Shown here: positions 24,415 through 32,903 of the stretch, piece after piece | Numbering within the stretch: the first letter of the stretch is position 1 | How the letters are laid out: each line of letters begins with the position of its first letter | Assembly: GCA_900465675.1 (NCBI GenBank) | Contig: UBJR01000013.1 | Location: forward strand, 62,001 to 126,000 | DNA from: Hyphomicrobiales bacterium | GTDB taxonomy: Bacteria; Pseudomonadota; Alphaproteobacteria; Rhizobiales; Rhizobiaceae | Length of the DNA stretch: 64,000 nucleotides | Direction: 5' to 3' | Notes under the pieces: model-generated | What the model was told of the DNA's origin: nothing | Database searches by the model: none | Seen by the model: the letters and a program-made list of their open reading frames with translations, nothing else | Made by a program: the position numbers and the translations under genes

Positions 24415-24804
24415 TTAGCGCTTGTCGTATGTGGCAAGCAGGGTCTGGAGTGTGCTGCTGGCGGTTACGAGGGCGTCATAGGTGCCCTTGTCGCCCAGTG
24501 AGCCGGGATGCTCGCGCAAGAAGCTCTTCAGCGTGTTGCGGGCCGTCGTGCCGCTGTCGATCGCGGGCATGATCTTGTTCTGGATGGCATCGTCATCGCA
24601 GCCGGCCGGCGTCGGGTTCGGCGTGCAATAAGCGATATATCCGGTAGCCGCGGTCTTCACGATGTTGAAGCCGTTGATCGCGACGTTGATGGTCTGGGCC
24701 GGGACGGTCGAGGTGGTGACCGCGTCATAGGCCGTCTTGATGTTCGCGCAGGAGCTGAGCGCAAGGCACAGAGCTACGGCGGCGAATCCGATGGATCGCA
24801 TCAT
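24415..24804 (-). CDS. Phage lipoprotein (possible outer-membrane spanin-like)
   Basis: A 129-residue protein with signal and lipobox (FAAVALCLALSSC, Cys near residue 18). The mature part starts ANIKTAYDAVTTSTVPAQ, has a pair of Cys (YIAYCTPNPTPAGCDDD) and ends in a helical region (TTARNTLKSFLREHPGS, TLQTLLATYDKR). It directly follows the endolysin gene. A spanin-type role is only an inference from lipoprotein status and position, and no inner-membrane partner is obvious. A double ATG start lies behind acaaggaaacctcccc. Confidence 0.65.
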   Translation of the reverse strand: MMRSIGFAAVALCLALSSCANIKTAYDAVTTSTVPAQTINVAINGFNIVKTAATGYIAYCTPNPTPAGCDDDAIQNKIMPAIDSGTTARNTLKSFLREHPGSLGDKGTYDALVTASSTLQTLLATYDKR

Positions 24805-24829
24805 GGGGAGGTTTCCTTGTGGTGGAGAG

Positions 24830-25579
24830 TTAAGCGGCGAGAGCGGCGAGCGTCTTCGGCCCGGCCTTGCCGTCTGTTGAAAGCCTGGATGCTTTCTGAA
24901 AAGCGACGACGGCAGACTCGGTGCCGTAGCCAAAGATGCCATCGGCCTTGCCGGGCTTGTAGCCGAGGGCTGCCAGGCGCTGCTGCAACTGCATGACCGG
25001 GCTGCCGCGCTCGCCGCGTTCGAGGATGCCATCGGACATGGCATTGACCTCTTCGGCGGTCGGCATGGTGGCGTTGCCGCCGCTGGCATATCGACCGGTT
25101 TCAAGCAGAATGGCTTCATCACGGCGCCGCGCAACAAGACCGGCAAGAACCCTGCCGTTCTGCGTGGTCGCCGTGTTGCGCAGGTACATCGCGGCCTCCT
25201 GATAGTCGCCGATCTTCATCTCGGCCGCCCAGCGCCATTCAAGCGCGGCAGCACCGCAGTTGAAGACCATGCTGTCGGAAGCGTCGAAGACATTTTGGGG
25301 CACGGTTCTGGAGCCGAGGAACTTATTGACAGAAGCACCATATTCGCTGTCGCTCAGGAGCATCAGGCAGGCATCGGACTCTGCTCGGGTCATTGTGGCG
25401 CCGAGAGCGAATGGCTTCCCGGGCCGGTTCTTTGCCCACCACTGGCGAAACGCCGACGATGCCCATGTGAAGCCGGTTCCAATCGTCAAGACCTTGCCGG
25501 GGTCGAGGTATGCATGGTCAACGAAGCCTTCGTGCAGGCGAATGTCTGCGGCGCCCTGGGGCGATAGACGCAGGGTCAT
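24830..25579 (-). CDS. Endolysin: GH24-type lysozyme with C-terminal peptidoglycan-binding domain
   Basis: A 249-residue endolysin. The N-terminal T4-lysozyme-like domain shows the catalytic Glu in RLHEGFVDHAYLDPGK and the following LTIGTGFTW, later ALEWRWAAEMKIGDYQEA. The C-terminal 65 residues are a PG_binding_1 domain (GSPVMQLQQRLAALGYKPGK, ADGIFGYGTESAVVAFQKAS). It cleaves the glycan backbone of peptidoglycan. No signal peptide is seen, so a holin is needed for release. The start at 25579 (MTLRLSPQGA) has GGAG six bases upstream; longer upstream starts were rejected. Confidence 0.9.
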   Translation of the reverse strand: MTLRLSPQGAADIRLHEGFVDHAYLDPGKVLTIGTGFTWASSAFRQWWAKNRPGKPFALGATMTRAESDACLMLLSDSEYGASVNKFLGSRTVPQNVFDASDSMVFNCGAAALEWRWAAEMKIGDYQEAAMYLRNTATTQNGRVLAGLVARRRDEAILLETGRYASGGNATMPTAEEVNAMSDGILERGERGSPVMQLQQRLAALGYKPGKADGIFGYGTESAVVAFQKASRLSTDGKAGPKTLAALAA

Positions 25580-25760
25580 GGGATTCTCCGATTTGTGATT
25601 AAGCAAGTTGGCGAGAGAGCGATCGAATTCGTTTGCGGGGTCGATGACCTGCATTGGACATGCTCTAGATTGTTGGAAAGACGGATAACTAGCCACGCGC
25701 AGATTGCAAAAATGCGGATCTTCTAATAGTGAGAAGATAGGCAACCCAGGGGCTACCCAA

Positions 25761-26609
25761 TTGAAATCAACGATTCTGGCATTCTGCGTCGGCGCAGGAT
25801 TACTCGCGCTCGGCGGCGCTCATTTCCTCAACGAGCGGCAAGTTGTCAGCCAGGATGAAGGTCTGCCAGGGTTCGGCCACATCATCGGAACACCCCTTCC
25901 TGACGTTGATCGCAACCAATTTGTTCGAGCTAGTGGCGAGCCAGTTCTGCCCTACGTCCAGCGCGTAAACAGCCTGATACACACGTCCACTTACCACTGT
26001 GACGCGACAGAATTTTCTCTGTCCTGGATAGAGATCGGTTTAGCAAAGCTATCCGGGGATCGCCAATACGGGTGGGAAGATGGCCTGTTCGGCAACGATT
26101 TACTTTGTGGCCTCTGTAGTCAGAGGGCTATCACGTTAGCCCTCATCCTCAACGAAAACGGGGTACGGGACGCCATCGCCTACGGAATGAGCGGCCATGT
26201 CGTCGTCAAATTCAAGGATGACACCGGTCAGGAGCTTCTCGTGGATCCAGACTATGGCGTAGAGCCTTTCCGGATGCTCGCCAACCCGGATGCATTCAAG
26301 ATGCTGGTACGGGAAAAATATCGAGAAACACCCTTCGGCAACAGAGAAAACCTGGTGCGGATAATCACCTCACTTGACGACAATGAAGAGAATCGAAGCG
26401 CCGACTGGTCGAGGGATACTTTAACCGCTCGCGAGGCGCTGTTCCGAACTTCGGACATTGTTGCCGGTATTGCTGCTGCCATTGGCGCCGCATCACTCCT
26501 TCTGTCGGCTGCCTTGCTATTTCGGCGCAAGAGAGGCCCGAGCTTTCAGGCTCCCCGAACAGCATACGCTATGGCGACCGCTAAATTTGCCAAGGCCATA
26601 GACCAGTAA
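25761..26609 (+). CDS. Membrane-anchored transglutaminase-like (papain-fold) protein
   Basis: A 282-residue protein. An N-terminal membrane helix (STILAFCVGAGLLALGGAHF) and a C-terminal one (IVAGIAAAIGAASLLLSAAL) flank a soluble domain. That domain carries a transglutaminase-type triad: CGLCSQRAITLALILNE (Cys about 119), GMSGHVVVKF (His about 146) and LLVDPDYGV (Asp about 162). Members act as proteases, amidases or acyl-transferring enzymes. Two extra Cys (YHCDATE, LLCGLC) may form a disulfide. It is opposite to the phage operon and followed by a glycosyltransferase-like gene. A TTG start at 25761 after aggggctacccaa is preferred. Confidence 0.7.
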   Translation: MKSTILAFCVGAGLLALGGAHFLNERQVVSQDEGLPGFGHIIGTPLPDVDRNQFVRASGEPVLPYVQRVNSLIHTSTYHCDATEFSLSWIEIGLAKLSGDRQYGWEDGLFGNDLLCGLCSQRAITLALILNENGVRDAIAYGMSGHVVVKFKDDTGQELLVDPDYGVEPFRMLANPDAFKMLVREKYRETPFGNRENLVRIITSLDDNEENRSADWSRDTLTAREALFRTSDIVAGIAAAIGAASLLLSAALLFRRKRGPSFQAPRTAYAMATAKFAKAIDQ

Positions 26610-26693
26610 AAGAGGCCTTCGACGACGAAGACGCCGGCGATAGCCAATGGCGGCCGCGATTACAGATGAGACCGCTTTGAACCGGGGGGACAG

Positions 26694-28094
26694 ATGGGCG
26701 GCAGCAAGATATTCTGGGCTCTACTGCCGATCGTGTTCGCCGCTGCGCTGTTCGTAATCAGCCTCACGCAGATCCCCGACATCCATAAGGACGCCCAATA
26801 CTATCTGCAGTCGGCTATCTTGTGGAACTCAGGCAAAGTCTCGTTTGCGGGAAGCTGGATAGGTTCTCGCGCCTTTTCGGTCTGGATCTACCACATGGCT
26901 TTTAGCGCCTTCGGCTACAACGTGGATGCGTTGTCCGTGGTGCTGTCGATAATAAAGCTCCTAACGGCCACTGCCCTTTTCGTCGTCGTCGCGAGAACCG
27001 TAGATGGGCTGGCTCTCAAAGCCATCGTCTCGATAGCGGCGGCTGTGCTTGTGTTCGCGATGCCCTTGATGAACACCCCGGCCACCGACAACATCGGGCT
27101 TTTGTTTCTCTCTGCGCTTTGGGCTTCCTGGCTTGTTGGCGGGCGTACTCGGCAATTGATTGTCCCGCTTCTTGCGGGCATCGGCCTGTCGGTTCGCTCG
27201 GAGATTATCATGCTTCCAGCGCTTCTGGCCGCTGCCGGTATCCTTTCGGGCCGTCTGCACTTTCACTGGCGTCGGCTGCTCCTTAGTGTCGCGATGTTCG
27301 CATTGGGTATCTTCGCCACTGGGCAAATATGGAACACGTGGGTACCTGTAGAAAAACCGGCTCAATACTCAGGCGCGATTGCGATGTTCCGGCCGCTGAT
27401 CGAGTACGGCATGGCTTCCAACGGCCCTTTCAGCACTCGATTGTTCGATGTGGCGCGGCAAGACAAGGACGGTCCTCTAAACTATTGGGAGGCAATCGGC
27501 AGTGCGTATGCCGAAATTGGTCCACTGGAGAGTAACGCATTGCTGACGGCTGCCGGCAAAGAGGCGGTGATGCGAAATGCGCTGCCCTACCTGAAGGGAA
27601 CACTCTCTAACGCTTGGAAGCTCCTTGACGCTCCGGGCGCATTCGAAGTCAAAACGGCCGATGCCAACAGCAGTTCCGCAGGCCTGGGGCAGAAGCTTTC
27701 CGAATTCGATATCGTACGGGTAAGAGCGAGCGCCAGTTTCGGGGGAGACTTCACCTACCCGACAAGAACACTGATTGACGGTCGGATCGGCTGGGTTGAG
27801 AGTCTTCGAAGCGCCGTCCCCATGATGCCCCTCAGCATCAAATTGTTTGGCGGGATATTCGTGATTTCCTTTCTGGCTGGCAGTTGCGCCACCATCATTT
27901 TCCGAGATCCGTCGTGGATGGCGGTTCCCATGTTCGGCGTGGCCGTATGTTTGCTGGCGTCCCTCTCGCAGGGGGTTATCTACCGATACGTGGCCCCGGC
28001 GTTGCTGCTCAATTTTGTTGCCGCAGCGACATCAGCTATCGCTTTACTTGCACGCCAGGACCGTCTGCCCTATCGTCTCCGGCCAGCACCTTGA
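26694..28094 (+). CDS. Polytopic membrane protein, GT-C-like glycosyltransferase candidate
   Basis: A 466-residue protein with about ten membrane helices (IFWALLPIVFAAALFVISLT at the start, IAAAVLVFAMPLM, LLLSVAMFALGIFATGQIW, and the C-terminal FGVAVCLLASLSQG and LLNFVAAATSAIALLA). The first periplasmic loop contains DIHKDAQYYLQSAILWNSG, where an acidic residue before an aromatic pair resembles the catalytic loop of GT-C enzymes using polyprenyl-phosphate sugars. A large soluble loop (residues about 225-375) follows. It may modify surface polysaccharide in the lysogen; this is inference. Its start follows ccggggggacag. Confidence 0.6.
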   Translation: MGGSKIFWALLPIVFAAALFVISLTQIPDIHKDAQYYLQSAILWNSGKVSFAGSWIGSRAFSVWIYHMAFSAFGYNVDALSVVLSIIKLLTATALFVVVARTVDGLALKAIVSIAAAVLVFAMPLMNTPATDNIGLLFLSALWASWLVGGRTRQLIVPLLAGIGLSVRSEIIMLPALLAAAGILSGRLHFHWRRLLLSVAMFALGIFATGQIWNTWVPVEKPAQYSGAIAMFRPLIEYGMASNGPFSTRLFDVARQDKDGPLNYWEAIGSAYAEIGPLESNALLTAAGKEAVMRNALPYLKGTLSNAWKLLDAPGAFEVKTADANSSSAGLGQKLSEFDIVRVRASASFGGDFTYPTRTLIDGRIGWVESLRSAVPMMPLSIKLFGGIFVISFLAGSCATIIFRDPSWMAVPMFGVAVCLLASLSQGVIYRYVAPALLLNFVAAATSAIALLARQDRLPYRLRPAP

Positions 28095-28103
28095 GGGAAA
28101 GCG

Positions 28104-28268
28104 ATGCGTGACATTCTGATGTTTGGGGTCGTTCTGGTCTATCTGTTCTACGGCGCGCCCGTCGTGGCGCCTTTCGTCGGAGCACCGACAGCCTATGCAG
28201 CTGTGTTTCTTCTGTTAATCACATGGGTAGGCGCCCGCGCCGTTTCGATGTTCAAGGAAGATCGTTGA
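28104..28268 (+). CDS. Small two-helix membrane protein
   Basis: A 54-residue protein: MRDILMFGVVLVYLFYGAPV, then a second hydrophobic helix (AYAAVFLLLITWVGARAVSM) and a charged end FKEDR. It begins 9 bp after the GT-C-like gene (agggaaagcg upstream) and belongs to the same transcript. Its 3' end overlaps the end of the convergent beta-propeller gene by 17 bp. Function is unknown; a subunit or partner of the upstream enzyme is possible. Confidence 0.6.
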   Translation: MRDILMFGVVLVYLFYGAPVVAPFVGAPTAYAAVFLLLITWVGARAVSMFKEDR

Positions 28269-29640
28269 CGCTGAAATCGTCAGCGTATCCAGTTCCCGCG
28301 GTAGCGCCAAACAAACCGACATCGAAATCGATCGCCGTATCAAACGCGGAATCCGTAGCAACAGCGATATCGTCGATCTTCATCACCACATCGTCGCCGA
28401 CGTCGAACGTCAGCTTGTGCCATCCCAGTGTCCGGCTGATGCCAGTTGACGCCCACGTCCCGCCGGTGAGACGGTAGACATATTTGGCGCCAGAGCTACC
28501 GCACCAAATACCGAGAACCGGCCCTATCAGCGCGCTATCGACCACCCGGAATGTGTTCTGAAAGCCTGCAAGAGCCGTCATGTCGTCGTAGATCCAGACT
28601 TCGTAGGCCTTATCGCGCCCCACGCCGTGAGAAAAGGCGGAGGGATTACCCTTGCTGCCGGCGGCGAGCCTGATGCCGAAGCTGCCTGTCTTGGAGATCG
28701 ACCAAGGCCCCACCCCCGCTTTTGTCCAATCCCACCCGAAGATGCCGCCTATCGGGCAGAGCTTGGCGCAACCGATGCCGCGATAGCCAAGATTATCCAG
28801 CGGACGGCCGGAATAGAATACTCGATCCTCGAAAACGAATGGCGTGGTGGTGTAACGGTAGTCGAAAGCTGACAGCGCGCCGCGCTGAATGATAGGGGTC
28901 CACTTGTTCGGATCGGGAAATGAAAGCCCCTTGATGCTTGCGGTCTTGTGGATGGTATACCCTTCGATGCTGGACACATCGCTTTCGACCGGCTTTGCGA
29001 CGAACATTTCGAAGCGCTCGCCCGTCCAGCGAACAGAAGGATAGATCGACGGAAAGTCGGTCACGGGCATATCGTCTGACCATGTCAGCGGATCCGCCTT
29101 GCTGGCGGTGGCGCGATGGATACGCGCGCCCGGCACAGCCATCATGGATGTGTAGTACAGGATCAGTTTCGAGGCGTCCGCTGGGTCTTCGATGACGCAG
29201 GGCGAATGTGCCGAAGGATCGAGTCCGGTCATTTTTCCAACCCACGTCCAGTTGACGAGATCGGTTGATGTGAGAACACAGCAGTTGTAGGTGGTGCCGG
29301 TATTGTTGAAGATGGCGCAGAACAGGTGATAAACGCCGTCTATCCGCAAAATTGAAAACGGCGTCAGCCCGAGGTCCGGGACATCGCACTTGTCGATCAC
29401 CTTGCCCTGTTTCGAGAACGTGAGGCCGTCCGATGACGTCGAGTGCCCCACCGACCCTTCCAGGCGTGGATTTGCTCCGCTGTTGCGGGTGCCTGAATAG
29501 AAGAGGTGCAGAAGACCATCATCATCACGGATGACCGCAACCCCGTAAACGAAGTAATCATCCCATTCGCCGGCCGCGCCAAGTGGAACGATCGGCGAGG
29601 TAGATACCCGGGCATACCCTTGTTCGTGGTCAATTTTCAT
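28252..29640 (-). CDS. Beta-propeller glycan-active tail-associated protein (candidate depolymerase)
   Basis: A 462-residue protein. Residues 1-300 show repeated blades in the style of five-bladed-propeller glycoside hydrolases (families 32/43/62/68): LLHLFYSGTRNSG, ILRIDGVYHLFCAIFNNTG, CVIEDPADASKLILYYTSM and RWTGERFEMFVAKPVES, each with aromatic and acidic residues lining a central funnel. The last 150 residues look like a jelly-roll/LamG carbohydrate-binding domain (TLGWHKLTFDVGDDVVMKID). It lies at the end of the tail-fibre genes, so it may degrade or bind host exopolysaccharide. No catalytic assignment can be made. Its ATG is 4 bp from the tail-fibre stop. Confidence 0.65.
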   Translation of the reverse strand: MKIDHEQGYARVSTSPIVPLGAAGEWDDYFVYGVAVIRDDDGLLHLFYSGTRNSGANPRLEGSVGHSTSSDGLTFSKQGKVIDKCDVPDLGLTPFSILRIDGVYHLFCAIFNNTGTTYNCCVLTSTDLVNWTWVGKMTGLDPSAHSPCVIEDPADASKLILYYTSMMAVPGARIHRATASKADPLTWSDDMPVTDFPSIYPSVRWTGERFEMFVAKPVESDVSSIEGYTIHKTASIKGLSFPDPNKWTPIIQRGALSAFDYRYTTTPFVFEDRVFYSGRPLDNLGYRGIGCAKLCPIGGIFGWDWTKAGVGPWSISKTGSFGIRLAAGSKGNPSAFSHGVGRDKAYEVWIYDDMTALAGFQNTFRVVDSALIGPVLGIWCGSSGAKYVYRLTGGTWASTGISRTLGWHKLTFDVGDDVVMKIDDIAVATDSAFDTAIDFDVGLFGATAGTGYADDFSVNDLP

Positions 29641-29643
29641 ATT

Positions 29644-31125
29644 TTAGAACTCGTAAAGAACGTTGACGATAGAGCCGCTGTCGATGGTATTCGCACCGCC
29701 TTCGGTGGTGACACGAAGGCTGTTGAGTTCAGCCGAGAGAGTTTTTGAGCCTGAACCTTGACCAACAGTCACCGTATCGGAAGAGCCGACCATGCTGGAG
29801 CAGGCCCATGTGTTGCCAGTGATGCGGGTAAGGACCATCTGGCCGCCGAATACGGTCGTGGCGGTGACACTGTTTTGCATTCGGAAGCCAACGGAAATAT
29901 TACTTCCCGTGACGCCTGAACCCGTCACGTTTGCCGCCGACCCCAGATAACTGGTCGCGTCATATCCGCCAGACGTGCCGAGCTGCACGACAGGGTTGCT
30001 CGTCCCGTTCGTGCTGAAATTTGCAAGAGTGACTGTGATGCGCTTCACCCCGGCCGGGATGTTGGTAAAGTTCAGCGCCGTTTCCACTCCTGTGGCTGTC
30101 TGCGCTGTCAGTGCGTTGATGCCGGCCAATGTCCTCTTCTGGTAGGACACGCAGCGCCAATTTCCGGTCGAGTACTGGACGAACTCAGCCTCGTCGCCCG
30201 CGACAGTCACGATATTGTTGCCACCGTTCGGGAGAACAAGAGACGTGGCGTTATGCGTGAGCGTGAGGGCGCCATTGAAGTGCAGCTTCACCCACTGACT
30301 TCCGGCCCCGGACGAAATGGCCGTGATCGTCGTCGTGCCGGTGACGTTGAAGTAATTGCCGTCCGTGCCGAGCGTCAGCGTTGCCGCGGAGGCAATATCA
30401 GCGCCCTTCGACCAGATCTGCATTGCGGTGAAGGTATTGACCGCCCCTGTCGACACCGCCCCGATATTTTGGGCGGCGAGAGCCGGGTTGGTGACATCTG
30501 ATAGGTTGTTGGCCCGGTTGAGTGGCGTATAGCCCAAGATGGACACCACATTCGGCGTTGCTACCGTTGGGTTCCCATCCGTCCCGATGCCTGTCAGAAA
30601 CTGATTGGCAGTTGGGGTATAGGAAAACACAGCACCCTTGGCCGATTCAGTCGGGGTGGGGAGATCTGCCCCAACCAGGGTTCGAAACGAAGGCGTGCCA
30701 TCCGCGCCGGATGCCGGCCCGATGAAGACGTTGTTCGCGGGCTGTGATGCCCACGACAGCTCGAACTGACCGTTACCAGTGACAGGCGACCCATCGACCA
30801 CTATTTCCGCCGGCGCAGTCAGGCCGATACTCGTGACGGTGCCGGTCGAGATCGGTCCTACAGTCTCGCCGTTGTCCTGGAAATACAGACCAGATGCGGA
30901 AAGCCACATATCGCCGTCCACGGGGCTGCTCGGTGCGACACCTGGCGGGATATTGAAACCGGCGCGGGCAGTGATCGACGCGTAGGTGACGAATCGCCCG
31001 AGCATCGTGTCTCCGGCCTGATTGACCGGAATGTACCCGAGATCGTCCTGTTTATCTGCAAACGCTTGGTTCCACTCTGCAGCCGTGGGCACATAGCCAA
31101 ACGTCCAGCCCGGAGAATTTCCCAT
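29644..31125 (-). CDS. Tail fibre protein
   Basis: A 493-residue fibre protein. The N-terminus (WTFGYVPTAAEWNQAFADKQ, DDLGYIPVNQAGDTMLGRF) is the attachment type common to phage fibres, followed by repeats rich in Thr/Gly/Asn (SIGLTAPAEIVVDGSPVTGN, NVVSILGYTPLNRANNLSDV) and a C-terminal beta-rich head (FTNIPAGVKRITVTLANFS, GGQMVLTRITGNTWACSSMV). This C-terminal style is found in many fibre proteins and determines receptor contact. The ATG follows gagaggacggcc. It lies between the fibre-assembly-like gene and the beta-propeller protein. Confidence 0.82.
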   Translation of the reverse strand: MGNSPGWTFGYVPTAAEWNQAFADKQDDLGYIPVNQAGDTMLGRFVTYASITARAGFNIPPGVAPSSPVDGDMWLSASGLYFQDNGETVGPISTGTVTSIGLTAPAEIVVDGSPVTGNGQFELSWASQPANNVFIGPASGADGTPSFRTLVGADLPTPTESAKGAVFSYTPTANQFLTGIGTDGNPTVATPNVVSILGYTPLNRANNLSDVTNPALAAQNIGAVSTGAVNTFTAMQIWSKGADIASAATLTLGTDGNYFNVTGTTTITAISSGAGSQWVKLHFNGALTLTHNATSLVLPNGGNNIVTVAGDEAEFVQYSTGNWRCVSYQKRTLAGINALTAQTATGVETALNFTNIPAGVKRITVTLANFSTNGTSNPVVQLGTSGGYDATSYLGSAANVTGSGVTGSNISVGFRMQNSVTATTVFGGQMVLTRITGNTWACSSMVGSSDTVTVGQGSGSKTLSAELNSLRVTTEGGANTIDSGSIVNVLYEF

Positions 31126-31195
31126 GGCCGTCCTCTCAATTTAAACGAATATGGTCTGGAAGGGGTCGCTTTAGGGGCGCCCTTAGCCGGGGGAA

Positions 31196-31696
31196 TTATC
31201 GGCCGTTATTTGTCGGCCACGCGGCTGCGTCGATGCTGGCTTGATCTTTGATCTTCCCCGCCGCGATAGCAGCAGCAATGGTTCCTTCAGCCGCGAAGCA
31301 TGCCTGAACGTGATCGCCGACAGCCTCGCCTACCGCGATTGCCTCGTCGGCCGTCATGTTGACCCAGCCGGATGACCCCTTGAAGCTGATGGCCTTGTCG
31401 GGGTTCGCCTTGGCGTAGTTATACGCCCCATTGATCATGTTCTGGCTGTCGCGAGACGTGTCCACCAGCGCGCCATTGACGGTGATGCCGCCTGTTTCGA
31501 TGGCGAACCTTTTTGCCGCGGCATAGGCAATCAGGGATTTCCTCTGCATACTGGGCATCAGCTTGGTGACGGCATCTTCATACTGGGACGGAACCGTGAG
31601 CTTGCCGTCGTCATAAGAGAAGCCATCGGCCGGCCATTCGACACCGAGCTCCGAGATCAGGAGCCCAACAAGGTCAACGTCTATATCAACGGTCAT
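31196..31696 (-). CDS. DUF4376-like tail fibre accessory protein
   Basis: A 166-residue protein. The C-terminal 100 residues (SLIAYAAAKRFAIETGGITV, NGALVDTSRDSQNMINGAYN, AISFKGSSGWVNMTADEAIA) match the DUF4376 pattern found in phage tail-fibre assembly or fibre-linked proteins. The N-terminal part (LLISELGVEWPADGFSYDDG) is specific. It lies between two fibre genes, supporting a role in fibre assembly or attachment. The start at 31696 (MTVDIDVD) is behind aaaggtgacctcg. Confidence 0.7.
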   Translation of the reverse strand: MTVDIDVDLVGLLISELGVEWPADGFSYDDGKLTVPSQYEDAVTKLMPSMQRKSLIAYAAAKRFAIETGGITVNGALVDTSRDSQNMINGAYNYAKANPDKAISFKGSSGWVNMTADEAIAVGEAVGDHVQACFAAEGTIAAAIAAGKIKDQASIDAAAWPTNNGR

Positions 31697-31707
31697 CGAG
31701 GTCACCT

Positions 31708-32889
31708 TTAAAGGGTCGTGTCGCGAGCTAAGGAGAAGGATGCCAGGACGGCTTGCGTATTGGCAGCAAGTGCGGCGCCGTTCGTAGACAGCACGCTCAT
31801 CTGGATGAAGACGCGGTCTCCAGCTTTCAGGAGAATGCCACTTATTGCACCGTTGGACGTAAAGGCACCCAACCCGCCAGATACGCCGCCGAGATTGATC
31901 TGGGTACCACGACGGACGTCCACTGGTACTCCCGTCGCGATCGGTGTGCGCACGACCTTCGTCGTCATGTTCTGAAGATTGTTGTTCGCACTGGCGTCGA
32001 TACCAGCGGCCCAAGTGATGGAATAATATCCATCGGCTGCGACCGTATATTGGCCGGTCGAGGTGCTGTATCCGTTAGCGACGTCGACATCGACAGTCGT
32101 GAACTTACAGGTCGTGAAGACGCCCGATGGGAATGTCGGCGTGGAAGCCAAGGTATTGACGCTCATCGACAAGCTAAAGGCCGGTGTCGAGGCCGTCTCG
32201 CTGTATGCCGGTCCGAGCAACATCCAGGCTGTGCCGGTGCAGATGAACTCCATGACCGCGCCGGCCGGAAGGTCACCAGAGCTAACCGATGTGCCTTTCA
32301 GGGTCTGGATTGGCAACGCGCCGGGGCCTGCGTTGAGAGTTGCGGCCCCGGTATTCGTCGTCGCGATCTTCACGCGTACGCCGGTTCCCGCTGCATTGGC
32401 GGAGATCACTGGAGAAAAAGCAGCCACCAAGGCATTCGCTGTTCCGGTGGCGGATGCATATACCCATGGGCCTCCGATCGGAGCCGCGATATTCAGCCAA
32501 TGGGCGCCCCCTGTGTCTGGGTTGGCGGTGTTGTCGTCAACCAGGTTCAACCATATCGCGCCAGCGCTTGTGCCGGCGAGAATAGCGCCCTGCGGATAGC
32601 CGCCGATAGCGGTCGAAAAATCACTGTTGTAGGAAGACAGGCCACCCGCTCCCTGCCAGCGAGACCACTGTGTGATCTGTTTCAGGATGCCGTTCATGTC
32701 CTGGCCGAACGGCGGAACGCCCCCTGCGCCGACCGGCAAGAAGTTCAAAGGCGGATATCCCGTCTCAAGCGATGCGGCTCCGTCCTGTATCCCAACCTGC
32801 GAAGCCTGCGGGACACTTCGCACATAGCCGCCACCAGCGGAATTGGCGAATGGGATATTGAACCTCGCAGGAAGGTCAGAGAGCTTCAT
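31708..32889 (-). CDS. Phage tail fibre / collar protein
   Basis: A 393-residue virion protein. The N-terminus (MKLSDLPARFNIPFANSAGG) and following LNFLPVGAGGVPPFGQDMNG, ILKQITQWSRWQGAGG form a module seen at the start of many myovirus and siphovirus fibres. The middle is a Thr/Ala/Gly-rich beta region, and the end (DRVFIQMSVLSTNGAALAAN) is a C1q-like or TNF-like jelly-roll pattern (YYSITWAAGIDASANNNLQN). It probably trimerises and attaches to the baseplate protein encoded immediately upstream. Confidence 0.75.
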   Translation of the reverse strand: MKLSDLPARFNIPFANSAGGGYVRSVPQASQVGIQDGAASLETGYPPLNFLPVGAGGVPPFGQDMNGILKQITQWSRWQGAGGLSSYNSDFSTAIGGYPQGAILAGTSAGAIWLNLVDDNTANPDTGGAHWLNIAAPIGGPWVYASATGTANALVAAFSPVISANAAGTGVRVKIATTNTGAATLNAGPGALPIQTLKGTSVSSGDLPAGAVMEFICTGTAWMLLGPAYSETASTPAFSLSMSVNTLASTPTFPSGVFTTCKFTTVDVDVANGYSTSTGQYTVAADGYYSITWAAGIDASANNNLQNMTTKVVRTPIATGVPVDVRRGTQINLGGVSGGLGAFTSNGAISGILLKAGDRVFIQMSVLSTNGAALAANTQAVLASFSLARDTTL

Positions 32890-32903
32890 GGCTGCCTCGA
32901 TTG

